Shown: piece by piece, positions 1 through 8,369 of the stretch | Position numbering within the stretch: the first letter of the stretch is position 1 | Layout: each line of letters starts with the position of its first letter | NCBI GenBank assembly: GCA_000435475.1 | Contig: FR896077.1 | Coordinates: 8,898 to 31,143, forward strand | Source: Cryptobacterium sp. CAG:338 | GTDB taxonomy: Bacteria > Actinomycetota > Coriobacteriia > Coriobacteriales > Eggerthellaceae | Direction of reading: 5' to 3' | Length of the DNA: 22,246 nt | Notes under the pieces: generated by a model | Seen by the model: only the letters and a program-made list of their open reading frames with translations | The model's database searches: none | Told to the model about the DNA's origin: nothing | Program-made: the position numbers and the translations under genes

Positions 1-609
1 ATTTGTCTATAAAGACGCTAAGTTCACGCAATTTTGCTACTAATGCAAAAAAGTCGCGAAAACGCTCCTGGCGTTTGGAAGTAGCGGTAAACCACCAAGA
101 CTTTTACACCACGAATAGTAGAGGATCACAACTGCAATCCTATTTGCAGTGCGCGATAGTCAACGATTTAAAATTTCCGGTTTTTTCCTCCGTAAATGAC
201 AAGTAAAGCGAGTTGTGTACTGGTCTCGTCAAACAACGTAGCGTTGAAAGAAAGCAGTGTGTCATAAAACATCAAATAATGGTAACAACCTCAACAAAAG
301 AGAGCCTTTTATTCCCGTGTTTCCCCAACGGGTGCAATCAATCTATACACAACTCGACTTACTTGCCAAAAAGGCCGCCGAAAACCGGAAATTCTGTTTC
401 TCCACAAATTGCCACTTCAGTCAAATAAAGTGATCCTTTTGAAAAAGTCTTCCTAACCGTGAAAACCCGCTTCTCCACAGATTCTAATAAATGACGATTA
501 CTCTCTTAAAATGGGAGTTGGTTAGTAACAAATTCCAAACGGACCACCTTTAGGGAATATTCTGCGTCGTTAAGTGATATACAGAGCATTTGAAAAGGAC
601 TAAAGCGCG
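1..609. other. No supported gene; non-coding stretch before the surface-protein gene
   Basis: No reading frame here has a credible ribosome site or a recognisable protein. The two short open frames (3-206 and 213-428) have low-complexity, non-family translations and no SD. What can be seen is a small hairpin at 131-150 (ACTGCAA/TTGCAGT), a perfect 13-bp inverted repeat at 172-184 and 381-393, and two TTCTCCACA words (398-406, 471-479), each preceded by GAAAACC. The last part (about 500-609) presumably holds the promoter of the 610 gene, but I cannot pick convincing -35/-10 boxes. The ribosome site AAAAGGA at 593-599 belongs to the 610 gene. Confidence 0.6.
172..393. repeat. Perfect 13-bp inverted repeat, arms 196 bp apart
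   Basis: AATTTCCGGTTTT at 172-184 is the exact reverse complement of AAAACCGGAAATT at 381-393. Pairing does not extend beyond 13 bp, there is no obvious target-site duplication, and the enclosed 196 bp code for nothing recognisable. It could be the ends of a small non-autonomous element, a pair of protein-binding sites or a long-range RNA stem. The sequence alone does not decide. Confidence 0.45.
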
Positions 610-3600
610 ATGTCAGAATCAAAGATTTCGATTGCACTGGTAAAACGTGGCGAACAAAAGTCACGCATATTAAGGCCAGTGAAGGTGGCGATTATTATGT
701 ATAAAATTCTTGCAAGTGTTCTTGCAATTTTGCTTTCTACCCAAATGATAGTGCCGCTTGCTTTCGCGGCTGAACAATCAGAAGGGAAAGCTGATAAAGG
801 TTCGCGGGATGTAGGCGCAAGTGAACTATCTGGAGAAGCAGCGTTAGGGGCGACGTCCTTAATGATACCGAGGACATCATCGACAGCATCGGGGACAACA
901 GTGTCAGCGGCATCGGCGGAGAAAGGCGCAATATCGTCAGCGGCAGCGCAGACTGGTGCAGCGGCATCTACTGGCGTGCAGACTGGCGCATCAGCATCGA
1001 CTGGCGCGTCAGCTAGTGCATCGCCATCTACTGATGTATCGGCTGACACGTCACCATCAACAACGGAATACACAACGCCGTCAACGGCAGATTCGGCTGC
1101 GCTGCCAACGGCATCACCAGCAAACTCCAATGCAGCAAAGTCAGCGCATTTTTCGCTCAATCAAAACACTATAGGTAATGATGGTCTTCCTACGAGCGTC
1201 ACCATAACGCTCGATTGCTCAGGAAAAGAGGGCGACAGTTTCGTTCTTAAAATTTCAAAGGGAGAGACGTATGGACTGAGCGATCTCGACTTTGAAAAAA
1301 TCGGAACTCTAGGCACTTCAAAACTCAGTGAAGATAGCCAGTACTACTACATTACCGATACGCTCTCGCAGGCAGGTTCTTTTAATCAGTCGATAACCCT
1401 TAGCCAGAAGAACAATTATGCAGGGCAGCCCTTACTAAAAGAGATCGGAGAGACCGCTAAAACGGTCGAGCTTAGTTCTGGTGGAGAAACAATTCAAGAA
1501 GAGTTGTTTACGCAGTATATCAAGCCAGGTATAAATCCAAGCGTAAAGCGCATCAATCCAACTACTTCAAGTGCGCCAGCCGTTATTCCTCGCGTTAACT
1601 ACACCTATGAAGTTAATTTAGGAGAAAACACCGGCGTGGATGACAGCACTTCTTATAGTAGTGCTCAAGCGAATTCGGGCATCAATTACGGCACGACAGT
1701 CATTATTCCGGTGCCAGAAGGTTTTCAGCTTGATGCTGAAGCTACCGCGGCAAGCAACGGCTTTACCGATGGAACGACCATCACCCAAGAGGGTGGAGCA
1801 GGAAGCGCTCTTGTAATCAGTGTTCCAAAAGGGGCTGGTGCGCAGTATCACCAAGGAAAACCAGGGTACAAACTTGTTGGATCCTATGAAATTCCTATCC
1901 CAGAATCAGACGTTAATCTAACGGCATCAGGAACCGCCCATGTAGAAACAAAGGTAAATGAAAAGGGTAATGTGATCTCCGCAGATTTTTCTCCGTGGAC
2001 TGAAGTCATTCGTGGATTGAGCAGCGGACTAGGGGCAGGATCGGTTAAAACTTCAGCATCGGGAGTTTCTACTTCAAGAGAACTCTTGTTAGACGAAGAC
2101 GAAAGCAATGACCCAGGATTTCTGAATACGTTTGGATTTGATAATGATTCTGCTTTAGTGCTAAAGGAAGGCGCTGGACTTGGAAGCAACCCCACGTTTA
2201 CTATTGATATTGCGAACGGTATGGCGGCCTCTTCAATAAAGACTCCTGCAGGTTCGGGAAATCTTGCGGGAACAAAATCGTTTTCGTATCAAGTTACTTA
2301 CAACGACGGCACAACTACGGAAGGAACCATTGACGCGGGTGCTTCTCTTGACGCACCGGAAGGCAAAACAATCAAGCAGGTTATTCTGAAGCCTGATCAG
2401 GTTCTACCTGGCGCACGCAGCGATAACGCTTCTACTAATACCCGTGGTAATAACTTCATTGTGTATGGCAAGGTTTCCAAAACCTATCTTTGGGATGATG
2501 ACGCTCATAAAGCAGGCGACACGGTTTCCGTTGGTGATACGCTCACCTCGTCGTTTTCCTTTGAAGTAGAAAAGATGCCAAACAATAAGGGAGAAATGCG
2601 AGCTTCAGTAAAATCAAGTGCATGGAGCGAACAAAAAGTAATCGGAGCTGAGAGCTTAAAAACAAGTCTTTCAGTATGGACTTATCAGTCGAGCAGAATG
2701 CCTGGAGTTGCCGATGCGGGTAAAACGGCAGTAACGGGAACGGGCAATTCAAACGACACCACAGATACCATCTATGAGCCAATTTTCTATACGGTATTAC
2801 CGACGGGGCTTACGTATAACGGCAAAGTGGAATGGCTTGCAGGAAACCCTCAGGTATCAACCTTTTGGACGGGAAGTGGTGCCGATGCTCATCAGGTAAT
2901 CAAGGCGGATTATTCTGGTACGGGCTACTCGTTCAAGACGAAAACCTCTGCAGTTAATGCCTTTCATCTTGCTGCTGATGGCGATCTTATGCCTGGTACC
3001 TATCAGATTTACACTTTTGTCACTACCTCAACGGGAATGACCAATAAGAAGGCAACCGACGAAAAACAGTGGAACCCCGAAATGACCGAAGGGCATGCGG
3101 ATAAAACGTATTGCGTCGGAACAAGTAACTGGACGGTTTTGCAAGCAAAAGCTCTGATGCCGTTTTCAGTAGCAAGCGGAAATCTTGACGAGGGGCACTT
3201 TATTCATGCTGGTCGTTCGGACGATAAAGGGTCCGAGGATATGGCTTTTGCGGTAAATATCATCAACGCCACGGCAAATGAAGTAAAAGGAGCAAAGCTT
3301 GCTGTGAATCTTCCCGCGACAGATGATGGAGTAAGCGAATTTAACTTTACCTTGAACGGTCCGATTTCACTCGACGGCACTCAAAGCCAGCAAGCTAAGG
3401 TGTACTATTCGACCGAAAAGTTCGATCTTTCTCAGGTTTCAGCTCCTGATACGGGAAACCTCTTAACTGCAAGTCAAGTTAGCGACTGGAGTCAAGTTAA
3501 AGCGGTGCTTATTGATGCGGGAAATATGGCTGGTAATACAACCTTGGGAAGGGTACTAATTGAAGGAAAAGATGCCACATTAGACAACGATGCGGGAAAG

Positions 3601-4422
3601 ACAGCTTATCTATCCTATACGCTTTATTCGAACGATCTTCTTCCTTCTCGTGTTGGCTTAAAGGATGGCGCCCGAATCGCAGTAGAGGGAACTTCTACAG
3701 TGGGTACCGTTCTCCAATATATTGATGATCAAGGCGTCACGCAGTCAATTCCACTGAATTTCACGCGATCGTATCGTAATAACAAGGATCATATTTCTGC
3801 TGAGGATTTTCCGAAAAGCCTCAACGATTTTGGCGCGGATGATCAGGCGAAGATTGCTGGGATCTTGAATTTGCTTGGTGGAAAATATGAACCAGACAAA
3901 GATCAGTTCCCTTCTGCAGTGCTAGATAATGGTACAAAAACCTGGAGTTCCGATCTGGAAAATAAGGTTGTTGCTTTTGGTGATTTAGCTCGCCCTTATG
4001 CCGATGGAGACCAGGTGGTTTATAAGCTCATTCAGGTTCCCCAGAATCCAGACGAACCTGGCGACAAGCCTGGTGATGGCGGAGATAATCCTGGTGGCGG
4101 TGACAACCCTGGCAGCGGTGATTCCGGCGATAACCCCAGTGACGGCGGCGACTCTCATGGAGATAATCCCGATCAGGGAACTGACCCGAATGATTCAAAC
4201 GATCCTAATGACACCCACGATTCGAGTACGGTTCCGGAAAACAATGGTTCAGAAGCTCAGAATAAAGCTGCGAATCATTCAGAAGAGCAGTCTAATGCTG
4301 CATCGCAGAAAAACCTTCCTCAAACAGGGGATGGGATACTGCTTCTGGTTGTTTCTTGTGTAGCAATCCTGGGTATTGTAGGTGCTGCGGTGGCTGTTTT
4401 TGCTCTTCGCAATAAAAAGTAA
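610..4422 (+). CDS. Large LPXTG-anchored surface protein, adhesin-like
   Basis: A 1270-aa secreted protein predicted to be linked covalently to the cell wall by sortase. The N terminus has an Arg/Lys-rich stretch, a hydrophobic core at about residues 31-50 and a likely cleavage after AFA (51-53). Residues about 85-178 are Ala/Ser/Thr-rich and include four degenerate 10-aa repeats, probably a glycosylatable stalk. Residues about 180-1135 look like strings of beta-rich, Ig-like surface modules, but I recognise no named domain. A Pro/Gly/Asp/Asn-rich wall-spanning linker covers about 1138-1200. The end is a textbook sorting signal: LPQTG at 1236-1240, a hydrophobic span and a basic RNKK tail. 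The ATG at 610 has AAAAGGA 10 nt upstream. The ATG at 697 (MYKIL...) also has a GAAGGTGG site and would give a shorter, more ordinary signal peptide. No sortase gene or pilin partner lies in the window, so the ligand is unknown. Confidence 0.85.
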   Translation: MSESKISIALVKRGEQKSRILRPVKVAIIMYKILASVLAILLSTQMIVPLAFAAEQSEGKADKGSRDVGASELSGEAALGATSLMIPRTSSTASGTTVSAASAEKGAISSAAAQTGAAASTGVQTGASASTGASASASPSTDVSADTSPSTTEYTTPSTADSAALPTASPANSNAAKSAHFSLNQNTIGNDGLPTSVTITLDCSGKEGDSFVLKISKGETYGLSDLDFEKIGTLGTSKLSEDSQYYYITDTLSQAGSFNQSITLSQKNNYAGQPLLKEIGETAKTVELSSGGETIQEELFTQYIKPGINPSVKRINPTTSSAPAVIPRVNYTYEVNLGENTGVDDSTSYSSAQANSGINYGTTVIIPVPEGFQLDAEATAASNGFTDGTTITQEGGAGSALVISVPKGAGAQYHQGKPGYKLVGSYEIPIPESDVNLTASGTAHVETKVNEKGNVISADFSPWTEVIRGLSSGLGAGSVKTSASGVSTSRELLLDEDESNDPGFLNTFGFDNDSALVLKEGAGLGSNPTFTIDIANGMAASSIKTPAGSGNLAGTKSFSYQVTYNDGTTTEGTIDAGASLDAPEGKTIKQVILKPDQVLPGARSDNASTNTRGNNFIVYGKVSKTYLWDDDAHKAGDTVSVGDTLTSSFSFEVEKMPNNKGEMRASVKSSAWSEQKVIGAESLKTSLSVWTYQSSRMPGVADAGKTAVTGTGNSNDTTDTIYEPIFYTVLPTGLTYNGKVEWLAGNPQVSTFWTGSGADAHQVIKADYSGTGYSFKTKTSAVNAFHLAADGDLMPGTYQIYTFVTTSTGMTNKKATDEKQWNPEMTEGHADKTYCVGTSNWTVLQAKALMPFSVASGNLDEGHFIHAGRSDDKGSEDMAFAVNIINATANEVKGAKLAVNLPATDDGVSEFNFTLNGPISLDGTQSQQAKVYYSTEKFDLSQVSAPDTGNLLTASQVSDWSQVKAVLIDAGNMAGNTTLGRVLIEGKDATLDNDAGKTAYLSYTLYSNDLLPSRVGLKDGARIAVEGTSTVGTVLQYIDDQGVTQSIPLNFTRSYRNNKDHISAEDFPKSLNDFGADDQAKIAGILNLLGGKYEPDKDQFPSAVLDNGTKTWSSDLENKVVAFGDLARPYADGDQVVYKLIQVPQNPDEPGDKPGDGGDNPGGGDNPGSGDSGDNPSDGGDSHGDNPDQGTDPNDSNDPNDTHDSSTVPENNGSEAQNKAANHSEEQSNAASQKNLPQTGDGILLLVVSCVAILGIVGAAVAVFALRNKK
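949..1068 (+). repeat. In-frame 30-bp repeat, four degenerate copies, in the surface-protein stalk
   Basis: Units at 949-978, 979-1008, 1009-1038 and 1039-1068 encode related 10-aa blocks (QTGAAASTGV, QTGASASTGA, SASASPSTDV, SADTSPSTTE). No indels separate the units. They lengthen a Ser/Thr/Ala-rich stalk and are candidate sites of length variation. Confidence 0.75.
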
Positions 4423-4478
4423 CGACGAGCTAGGAGTAGCTATGAGCGAAGGGTGTGAACGATTGCGAACAGCTTCAA

Positions 4479-4553
4479 GCGAGGAGCGCGACCGACGATG
4501 CAAGCAAGGAACGCAACCGACTATGCAATCGAGAAACGCGACTGACGATGGGT
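4479..4553. repeat. 25-bp degenerate tandem repeat, three copies
   Basis: Copies at 4479-4503, 4504-4528 and 4529-4553 follow the pattern GCGAGGAACGCGACCGACGA plus five more bases, each with a few substitutions and no indels. They lie between two convergent genes (surface protein and macrodomain protein). No ordinary U-tract terminator is visible in this gap. A short CTCG-TTT-CGAG hairpin follows near 4562. Confidence 0.75.
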
Positions 4554-4585
4554 AGCAGAAGCTCGTTTCGAGAGACTCTAGTTAG

Positions 4586-5440
4586 CTACGAGATTCCTAG
4601 AATTTTCTTGTAGATGTCTTCATCGGAGTCAAGGAAGACGTTAAAAACAATCACCGGTATTTCTTTTCCTGTTGATTCGCGATCGTCCAGCCAATCTTGC
4701 ACTGTTTTTACCGCAATACGTGCGGCATCTTCTGCAGGAAATCCGAATACGCCAGTGCTGATACAGCAAAATGCCACAGAGGTATCTCCTGCTTCAACGC
4801 TTGCATCAAGACAACTACGATAACTTGATGCAAGCTGTTCGCGCAGTTTGTCATTAAGAGCGCCATTGGCGATAGGGCCAACCGTGTGAATTACATGTTT
4901 GGCAGGCAAGTTATAAGCGGGAGTTATCTTCGCCTTGCCGGTGGGTTCTTCGTGGCCTTGCTCGATCATTATGCGCGCGCATTCGTAGCGAAGCTGCATT
5001 CCAGCAAAGGTATGAATGGCGTTATCGATGCAATAGTGAAGGGGTGCCCAGCAGCCAGTCATTCCAGAATTAGCGGCGTTGACAATAGCATCGGCTGCGA
5101 GTGTGGTGATATCGCCTTTCCAAAGACGAAGACGTGGATCGAGAGGCGATGGCGTTGCTTCGTCAACGGTTATGATTCCTGCCTCTTCAATCATTCCCTG
5201 AAGTAATTCATCTTGTGCGGCAAGCAAGTCTGTATCAGCTCGCCAAGGTTCGCGCATATTTACGAGCGCTCGAAATGCAAGCCATAACTGAGTGGTTGAG
5301 GCGTTGTCTGTCTCTATTGCCGTGCGGTCAGGAACAATATCAAGCAGTGCTTGAGTGATGTATCCACCATTGTCTAGGCGCTCTTTCATGAGGCGCTTTA
5401 CCAGGTAGAGGCAAAGATCATGTTTGCGTTGCTGGTTCAT
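4586..5440 (-). CDS. Zinc-type macrodomain protein, predicted protein-ADP-ribose hydrolase
   Basis: A 284-aa protein predicted to remove ADP-ribose from proteins in the cytoplasm. Residues 1-90 form a helical N-terminal extension; the macrodomain covers about 103-284. The ADP-ribose-binding segment is clear: AIVNAANSGMTGC (118-130), then PLHYCIDNAIH (133-143), and the glycine-rich STGVFGFP loop (228-235). C130, H135 and C137 match the Cys/His/Cys zinc ligands of the zinc-dependent macrodomain class known from Staphylococcus and Streptococcus, and the N-terminal extension is typical of that class. In those species the gene sits in an operon with a sirtuin (SirTM) and a lipoylated carrier; neither is present here. 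The ATG at 5440 has AAAGGATG 6 nt upstream. A minus-strand TATAAT lies at 5473-5468, but I see no good -35. Function by family is firm; the physiological target is unknown. Confidence 0.88.
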   Translation of the reverse strand: MNQQRKHDLCLYLVKRLMKERLDNGGYITQALLDIVPDRTAIETDNASTTQLWLAFRALVNMREPWRADTDLLAAQDELLQGMIEEAGIITVDEATPSPLDPRLRLWKGDITTLAADAIVNAANSGMTGCWAPLHYCIDNAIHTFAGMQLRYECARIMIEQGHEEPTGKAKITPAYNLPAKHVIHTVGPIANGALNDKLREQLASSYRSCLDASVEAGDTSVAFCCISTGVFGFPAEDAARIAVKTVQDWLDDRESTGKEIPVIVFNVFLDSDEDIYKKILGIS

Positions 5441-5862
5441 GAGGCATCCTTTCGAAGCTTACTCAGAATTATAGAGGGCTTGTCATGAAGGGCTTGGCAT
5501 TTGTTACTTTTTGAGCGGAAAGTAAGTGGCGAGCGAAACAGGGATTATAGGAAATGGGGCGAACATCTGAGGGAAGTTGACTGCCGCAAATGAAAATAAA
5601 TGACAAACAAGCAGCAAATGGTGAACAAATGAAACAAGTCTGTTTCTCGCTTCTTGGTAAGGCTTAAAAAACAAAAGAGAAAGCAAACGACCCCAAACAA
5701 ACGGCTCCTAGTCAGTGGCTCCAAACAAACAGCCCCTAGCAAGCGGCTCCTGATCAAGTGTTAAGGGTGTTTTATTGCGGTTTATTTGGATGGTTTTAAC
5801 TATTTTTCCAGCTAACAAGGGTTATCGGTTTCGACTATAGCCAGTATTCGGTTTTTAGGATT
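5441..5862. other. Divergent intergenic gap between macrodomain gene and metQ-like unit
   Basis: No supported gene. It holds a two-copy direct repeat around 5473-5500 (GAGGGCTTGTCAT then GAAGGGCTTGGCAT) that overlaps the presumed macrodomain promoter. After it come an A-rich stretch with loose AAATGA-type repetition (about 5588-5640) and the 14-bp repeat at 5689-5758. A weak promoter for the rightward genes may be TTGCGG near 5774 followed about 17 bp later by TAACTA. Confidence 0.45.
5689..5758. repeat. 14-bp degenerate tandem repeat, five copies
   Basis: Copies at 5689-5702, 5703-5716, 5717-5730, 5731-5744 and 5745-5758. The left half is stable (GGCTCC or a one- to three-base variant) and the right half alternates (AAACAAAC, TAGTCAGT, AAACAAAC, TAGCAAGC, TGATCAAG). 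All units are exactly 14 bp. A 14-bp unit cannot keep a reading frame, and the minus-strand frames across it are not credible genes. Confidence 0.75.
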
Positions 5863-5945
5863 AACACTTGTGGGAAAAAGCGGGTAGGATTGAACCCCGT
5901 CAATCGAAATCCTGAAGCAATTCAAGTGTTTTCAGAAATGCTGAA
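5863..5945 (+). promoter_or_regulatory. Structured 5' leader with possible pseudoknot, upstream of the 49-aa ORF and metQ-like gene
   Basis: Outer stem: AACACTTG (5863-5870) pairs perfectly with CAAGTGTT (5923-5930). Inside, GATTG (5888-5892) pairs with CAATC (5901-5905). The 8-nt loop of that hairpin contains CCCG (5896-5899), which can pair back to CGGG (5881-5884), giving an H-type pseudoknot. A further hairpin follows (TTCAG 5931-5935, CTGAA 5941-5945). The ribosome site of the 49-aa ORF begins about 25 nt later. The layout resembles a ligand-binding leader that controls translation, but I recognise no known riboswitch class. The pairings are seen; the function is inference. Confidence 0.35.
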
Positions 5946-5978
5946 TCAGGAATCTATAACTCGTCGAGAGGAGGACTT

Positions 5979-6128
5979 GTGAGCAGTCTATCAAAAGAAT
6001 TATTACGCGGCTGTAATAGCTTTAACGAGCGAATGCGAATTGCTCGAATGCGCAAGTCCGACGACGTGCTGGGCAAGATCAATGGCCCGATTCTCAAATT
6101 TGCTGATACGCAAAGATACGATTCTTAA
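5979..6128 (+). CDS. 49-aa small protein ahead of the metQ-like gene
   Basis: The GTG at 5979 is preceded by a near-perfect ribosome site (GAGAGGAGGA, spacer about 4-5 nt), and the frame runs to TAA at 6128. It begins MSSLSKELLRGCNSFNERMR and is Arg/Lys-rich in the middle, then ends KFADTQRYDS. There is no signal peptide or membrane segment and I recognise no family. The metQ-like gene starts 26 nt downstream, so the two are probably co-transcribed. It sits directly after the structured leader, so it may be a real small protein or a leader ORF whose translation affects the downstream gene. The strong SD is the main support. Confidence 0.55.
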   Translation: MSSLSKELLRGCNSFNERMRIARMRKSDDVLGKINGPILKFADTQRYDS

Positions 6129-6154
6129 TTCTCATTTCTTCGAAAGGAAAATCC

Positions 6155-7012
6155 ATGACAAAGTTCATTTCTCGTAAACTGTTTGCCGTAATTACGATTG
6201 CGGTAGCTCTTTGTGCTGCCCTTGCCTTAACGGGATGTAGTGGTAGCTCAACCGATTCTGCCTCTGAAGACTCTGCTGACAAAACCATCAAGGTAGCTGC
6301 TGTACCTACTCCTCATGCAGAAATTCTCAACGATGTAGTTAAGCCCCTTTTGGAAGAAGAGGGTTATACCTTAGAGGTAACCGAATTCACTGATTACGTA
6401 CAGCCAAACACGGCAACCGAAGATGGGGAAGTTGATGCAAACTACTTCCAGCATGGTCCTTACTTGGAAAATTTCAACTCTGAGCGTGGAACTCATTTGG
6501 TAAGTGTAACTTCAGTACACTATGAGCCGTTGGCTATCTATCCTGGCAAGGTAAACTCTTTGGATGATTTGCAGCAAGGTGCAACCGTTGCAGTTCCTAA
6601 CGATCCTACGAACGAAGCTCGCGCACTTTTGCTTCTTCAGCAGGAAGGCCTGATTACTCTGACTGAAGGTGTGGGCGTTAATGCTACGATCAACGATATT
6701 GTTGACAATCCGCTCGATCTTCAAATTGAAGAACTCGAGGCAGCAGTTGTTCCTACAGTATTAGCTGACGTCGACGTTGCTTGCATCAATGCAAACTACG
6801 CTATCGAGGCTGGCCTTACCGTAAACGACAATGCTCTGGCGGTTGAAAGTGCTGATGGTGACGCAGCTCAGACCTATGCAAATCTGCTTGTTGTTAAGGA
6901 AGGCAACGAAAACAACGAGGGCATTCAAGCTTTGGCAAAGGCTCTGAATTCCGACGAGGTTCGTGATTACATCACCAACAACTATCAAGGCTCAGTATTG
7001 CCAGTATTCTAA
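6155..7012 (+). CDS. MetQ/NlpA-family substrate-binding lipoprotein
   Basis: A 285-aa extracellular binding lipoprotein of the NlpA/MetQ family, normally the receptor of a methionine-type ABC importer. The signal peptide is followed by the lipobox LTGC, with the lipidated Cys at residue 28, and by a Ser/Asp-rich linker. The mature part starts KVAAVPTPHAEIL and contains the family motifs FTDYVQPN and DANYFQHGPYLENF. The ATG at 6155 has GAAAGGA 7 nt upstream. No metN or metI lies nearby, so it is an orphan receptor or uses a shared permease. The next two genes are an opine-dehydrogenase-family enzyme and an Asp/Glu-racemase-family enzyme. The ligand may therefore be an opine or unusual amino acid rather than methionine; that is inference. 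Several family members bind dipeptides or other amino acids. Confidence 0.85.
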   Translation: MTKFISRKLFAVITIAVALCAALALTGCSGSSTDSASEDSADKTIKVAAVPTPHAEILNDVVKPLLEEEGYTLEVTEFTDYVQPNTATEDGEVDANYFQHGPYLENFNSERGTHLVSVTSVHYEPLAIYPGKVNSLDDLQQGATVAVPNDPTNEARALLLLQQEGLITLTEGVGVNATINDIVDNPLDLQIEELEAAVVPTVLADVDVACINANYAIEAGLTVNDNALAVESADGDAAQTYANLLVVKEGNENNEGIQALAKALNSDEVRDYITNNYQGSVLPVF

Positions 7013-7031
7013 GTAAGTATTCAAATTCTTT

Positions 7032-7057
7032 GAAGGTCGTCCAAAAGGACGGCCTTC
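7032..7057 (+). terminator. Strong hairpin after the metQ-like gene
   Basis: GAAGGTCGTCC and GGACGGCCTTC form an 11-bp stem (one G-U) with an AAAA loop, 19 nt after the stop codon. The tail is only TTCAAC, so termination may be partial, allowing some read-through into the dehydrogenase gene. Confidence 0.7.
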
Positions 7058-7103
7058 TTCAACGTGAAACGATGGAGATTACAAAAAAGGGGGAACATAT
7101 ACC

Positions 7104-8336
7104 ATGATCAATGTTGATGAATTAAGGAACGCTCCTGTTGCGATTTTAGGTGGCGGCGCTGTTGGAAAAACCTGCGGTGCGGATTGCGCACTCGCTGGTC
7201 AAGAGGTTCGCATTTGCGATCTGGATCCTTTCTTTGAAAAAACCCTGGGTACCGTTATTAAGACGGGCATTACTTTGCAGGACAAGGCTCCCGGAACTCA
7301 GACTAAATATGGTTTTCGCCGTATGGGTAAAGGAGAATTTGCGCTGGCAACCAATTCGGTAGCGGAATGCGTAAAAGGCGCAAAGCTTATCATTGTTGGT
7401 ATTCCTTCTGTTGCTCATGAAATCTTCTTTAAGGAACTTATTCCTTGTTTGGAAGATGGGCAGATCATTCATATCATTCCTGACAACTATGGTTCTCTGA
7501 AATTGCGCAAGATGATGCGTGAAGCGGGGTGCACCAAAAACGTTATCATCGGTGGTTGGTCATCTGCTCCTTACGGTACGCGTGTGGATACCGAGGGTGG
7601 CGTAATGAAACCTACGTGCAGTTTGGTATATCGTGCCATTACGCTGCGTGGTGCTGCGCTTCCCGCAAAGGATACGGAAGATTTCGTAGAAAGCTCCAAA
7701 GCGCTGGGTTGTTTTGACGCTATCACCGAAGGCGACGGTGCGGTTTGTGGCGATACGGTGCTCGATATTGGTTTTTCGAATGTGAACCCTGTTATTCATG
7801 TTCCTGGTACGGTGCTGGGTGTATCTACGATGGAAAACTTCAGCACGGTACTGGGCAAAAATGCCCATGAGTACAGCATCTATTCACATTCTTTCTGTCC
7901 TTCTATCAGCGAGGTTCAGTATCAGTTCTACAACGAAGAAATTGCACTGGCAGAAGCTATTGGGGTAGGTATTCAGCCTTTCAAGAAGGAAGTATTTTTC
8001 CAGCGCACCAGCGTATTGGGAGAAGAATACATGGGAGAAGGTTGCAATGTTCCCTTTGAAGAGGAATGGGAAGTAGGTTATGCAACAGGTCCTTTCACGA
8101 TTCAGAATCGCTATGTAACCGAAGACGTACCTGTTGGCTGCCATGTATACCATGAGTTGGGCAAAAAATTCGGAGTGCCAACGCCGGTTATCGATTCGAT
8201 GATCGTGCTTGGTGGCGTTATGAATAAGACCGACTACATGGCAACGGGTCTAACCCTTGAAGAACTTGGTATTGCTCATCTGGACAAGGATCAACTGCTT
8301 GCTTATCTGCACGAGGGCGAGTATGTAGAGGCATAA
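7104..8336 (+). CDS. Octopine/nopaline (opine) dehydrogenase-family protein
   Basis: A 410-aa cytoplasmic oxidoreductase. The N-terminal Rossmann domain has AILGGGAVGKTCG (13-25) and an acidic strand end (ICDLDPF, 37-43), which favours NAD over NADP. The C-terminal helical domain carries SNVNPVIHVPG (225-235). H232 sits where the catalytic His of octopine and related opine dehydrogenases lies. Known members reversibly join an amino acid and a 2-keto acid through reductive condensation. Length fits the family. SD AAGGGGG lies about 11 nt before the ATG. It follows the binding lipoprotein and precedes a racemase-like gene, with hairpins on both sides. Whether it makes or breaks opines, and which one, cannot be read from the sequence. 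Confidence 0.82.
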   Translation: MINVDELRNAPVAILGGGAVGKTCGADCALAGQEVRICDLDPFFEKTLGTVIKTGITLQDKAPGTQTKYGFRRMGKGEFALATNSVAECVKGAKLIIVGIPSVAHEIFFKELIPCLEDGQIIHIIPDNYGSLKLRKMMREAGCTKNVIIGGWSSAPYGTRVDTEGGVMKPTCSLVYRAITLRGAALPAKDTEDFVESSKALGCFDAITEGDGAVCGDTVLDIGFSNVNPVIHVPGTVLGVSTMENFSTVLGKNAHEYSIYSHSFCPSISEVQYQFYNEEIALAEAIGVGIQPFKKEVFFQRTSVLGEEYMGEGCNVPFEEEWEVGYATGPFTIQNRYVTEDVPVGCHVYHELGKKFGVPTPVIDSMIVLGGVMNKTDYMATGLTLEELGIAHLDKDQLLAYLHEGEYVEA

Positions 8337-8369
8337 CCTGTACTATCTGCGCTCAACTGAGTGATCTGT

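Noticed and set aside
3..428. Two short open frames at the window start
   Set aside because: No ribosome site and no recognisable protein, with composition like the surrounding non-coding DNA.
343..479. DnaA-box-like words (CTATACACA, TTCTCCACA twice) suggesting an origin
   Set aside because: Each departs from TTATNCACA, only three occur, and no dnaA, dnaN or rpmH is near. Chance is the simpler explanation.
600..1160. 186-aa open frame on the minus strand opposite the surface-protein start
   Set aside because: Its Asp/Ala/Val-rich repeats mirror the Ser/Thr/Ala repeat codons of the plus-strand gene. No SD or family, and the plus-strand gene is certain.
5504..5757. Hydrophobic minus-strand frames across the 14-bp repeat region
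   Set aside because: Two overlapping frames are open because of A-rich repeats. No SD, and the repeat unit is not a multiple of three.
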